Source of the DNA: JACPTG01 sp964504135
Lineage (GTDB): Archaea; Nanobdellota; Nanobdellia; Woesearchaeales; UBA10216
Assembly: GCA_964504135.1 (NCBI GenBank)
Contig: CAZDCW010000015.1
Location: 1-28,983 of the forward strand
Direction: 5' to 3'
Length of the DNA stretch: 28,983 nucleotides
Both the position numbers and the translations under genes were made by a program. The notes under the pieces are model-generated. The model was not told where the DNA came from, did not search any database, and was given only the letters and a program-made list of their open reading frames with translations. Of the stretch, positions 28,930 to 28,983 are shown piece after piece. Every line of letters starts with the position of its first letter. The stretch's first letter is position 1.

Positions 28930-28983
28930 TTAAGCCTTTTTGTATCGTAAATTGCGGTAATTAGTGCAAAATTCGCATGCAAT
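28930..28983 (-). CDS. Possible C-terminal end of an antitoxin gene (partial)
   Basis: From the window edge the minus strand stays open for 17 codons to a TAA at 28930-28932. It encodes a basic tail ending NYRNLRYKKA, and the PIN gene's ATG follows 2 nt after the stop. Toxin-antitoxin order and close spacing make a VapB-type gene plausible, but too little is present to identify a family. Confidence 0.3.
   Translation of the reverse strand: MACEFCTNYRNLRYKKA

Overview
The window looks like part of an archaeal chromosome. Several transcription units have TATA-like boxes about 25-34 nt before the first codon, as expected for leaderless mRNAs. A few genes instead have GGAGGTGA-type ribosome binding sites. 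Neighbouring genes include MNT/HEPN and AbrB/PIN toxin-antitoxin pairs. The small, tightly overlapping genes and bacterial-looking biosynthetic enzymes would suit a DPANN-type lineage, but that placement is inference. No rRNA or tRNA gene was recognised.

Almost the whole window is a nucleotide-biosynthesis island on the minus strand, cut by short accessory cassettes. From right to left: a PIN-domain gene (28526-28927). Then a pyrimidine block: carA, a tandem Nudix protein, GDPD, a Nudix protein, a HAD hydrolase, carB, a 72-aa basic protein, pyrD, a broken COG3541 nucleotidyltransferase, pyrK, pyrC and pyrE (28456 to 16409). Then a plus-strand AbrB/PIN pair and a two-repeat CRISPR-like array (15535-16392). 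Then a SLOG/LOG protein, and a mixed unit of pyrF, purA, an NlpC/P60-like protein and purH split into two genes (15422 to 10219). Then a plus-strand MNT/HEPN pair (9285-10207) and a small acidic protein. Then a purine/one-carbon operon: purF, purD, a glutamine amidotransferase, purN, 5-formyl-THF cyclo-ligase, an ECF-S-like membrane protein, glyA and folD (8732 to 1207). An AAA ATPase runs off the left edge.

Together the genes cover de novo UMP synthesis except an obvious pyrB/pyrI, which are not in the window. They also cover several purine steps (PurF, PurD, PurN, PurH, PurA) and a folate one-carbon supply (GlyA, FolD, cyclo-ligase) that feeds formyl groups to PurN and PurH. ATGA or TGATG stop/start overlaps are common, implying translational coupling.

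The most striking observation is at the 5' end of carB. The conserved P-loop-like region is interrupted by two tiny inserts of 35 and 19 nt. Each folds with bulge-helix-bulge (BHB) geometry: two 3-nt bulges on opposite strands around a 4-nt central helix. Cutting between bulge bases 2 and 3 in each restores an uninterrupted reading frame and the canonical peptide GSGALKIGEAGEFDYSGS. Unspliced, the frame hits a TAG stop. The restored frame starts at an ATG that overlaps the stop of the upstream HAD gene. I read these as two micro-introns of the tRNA-splicing type in a protein-coding mRNA. Translational bypassing or decay are alternatives. A second lesion, in the COG3541 gene of the same operon, lies at an A7 run.
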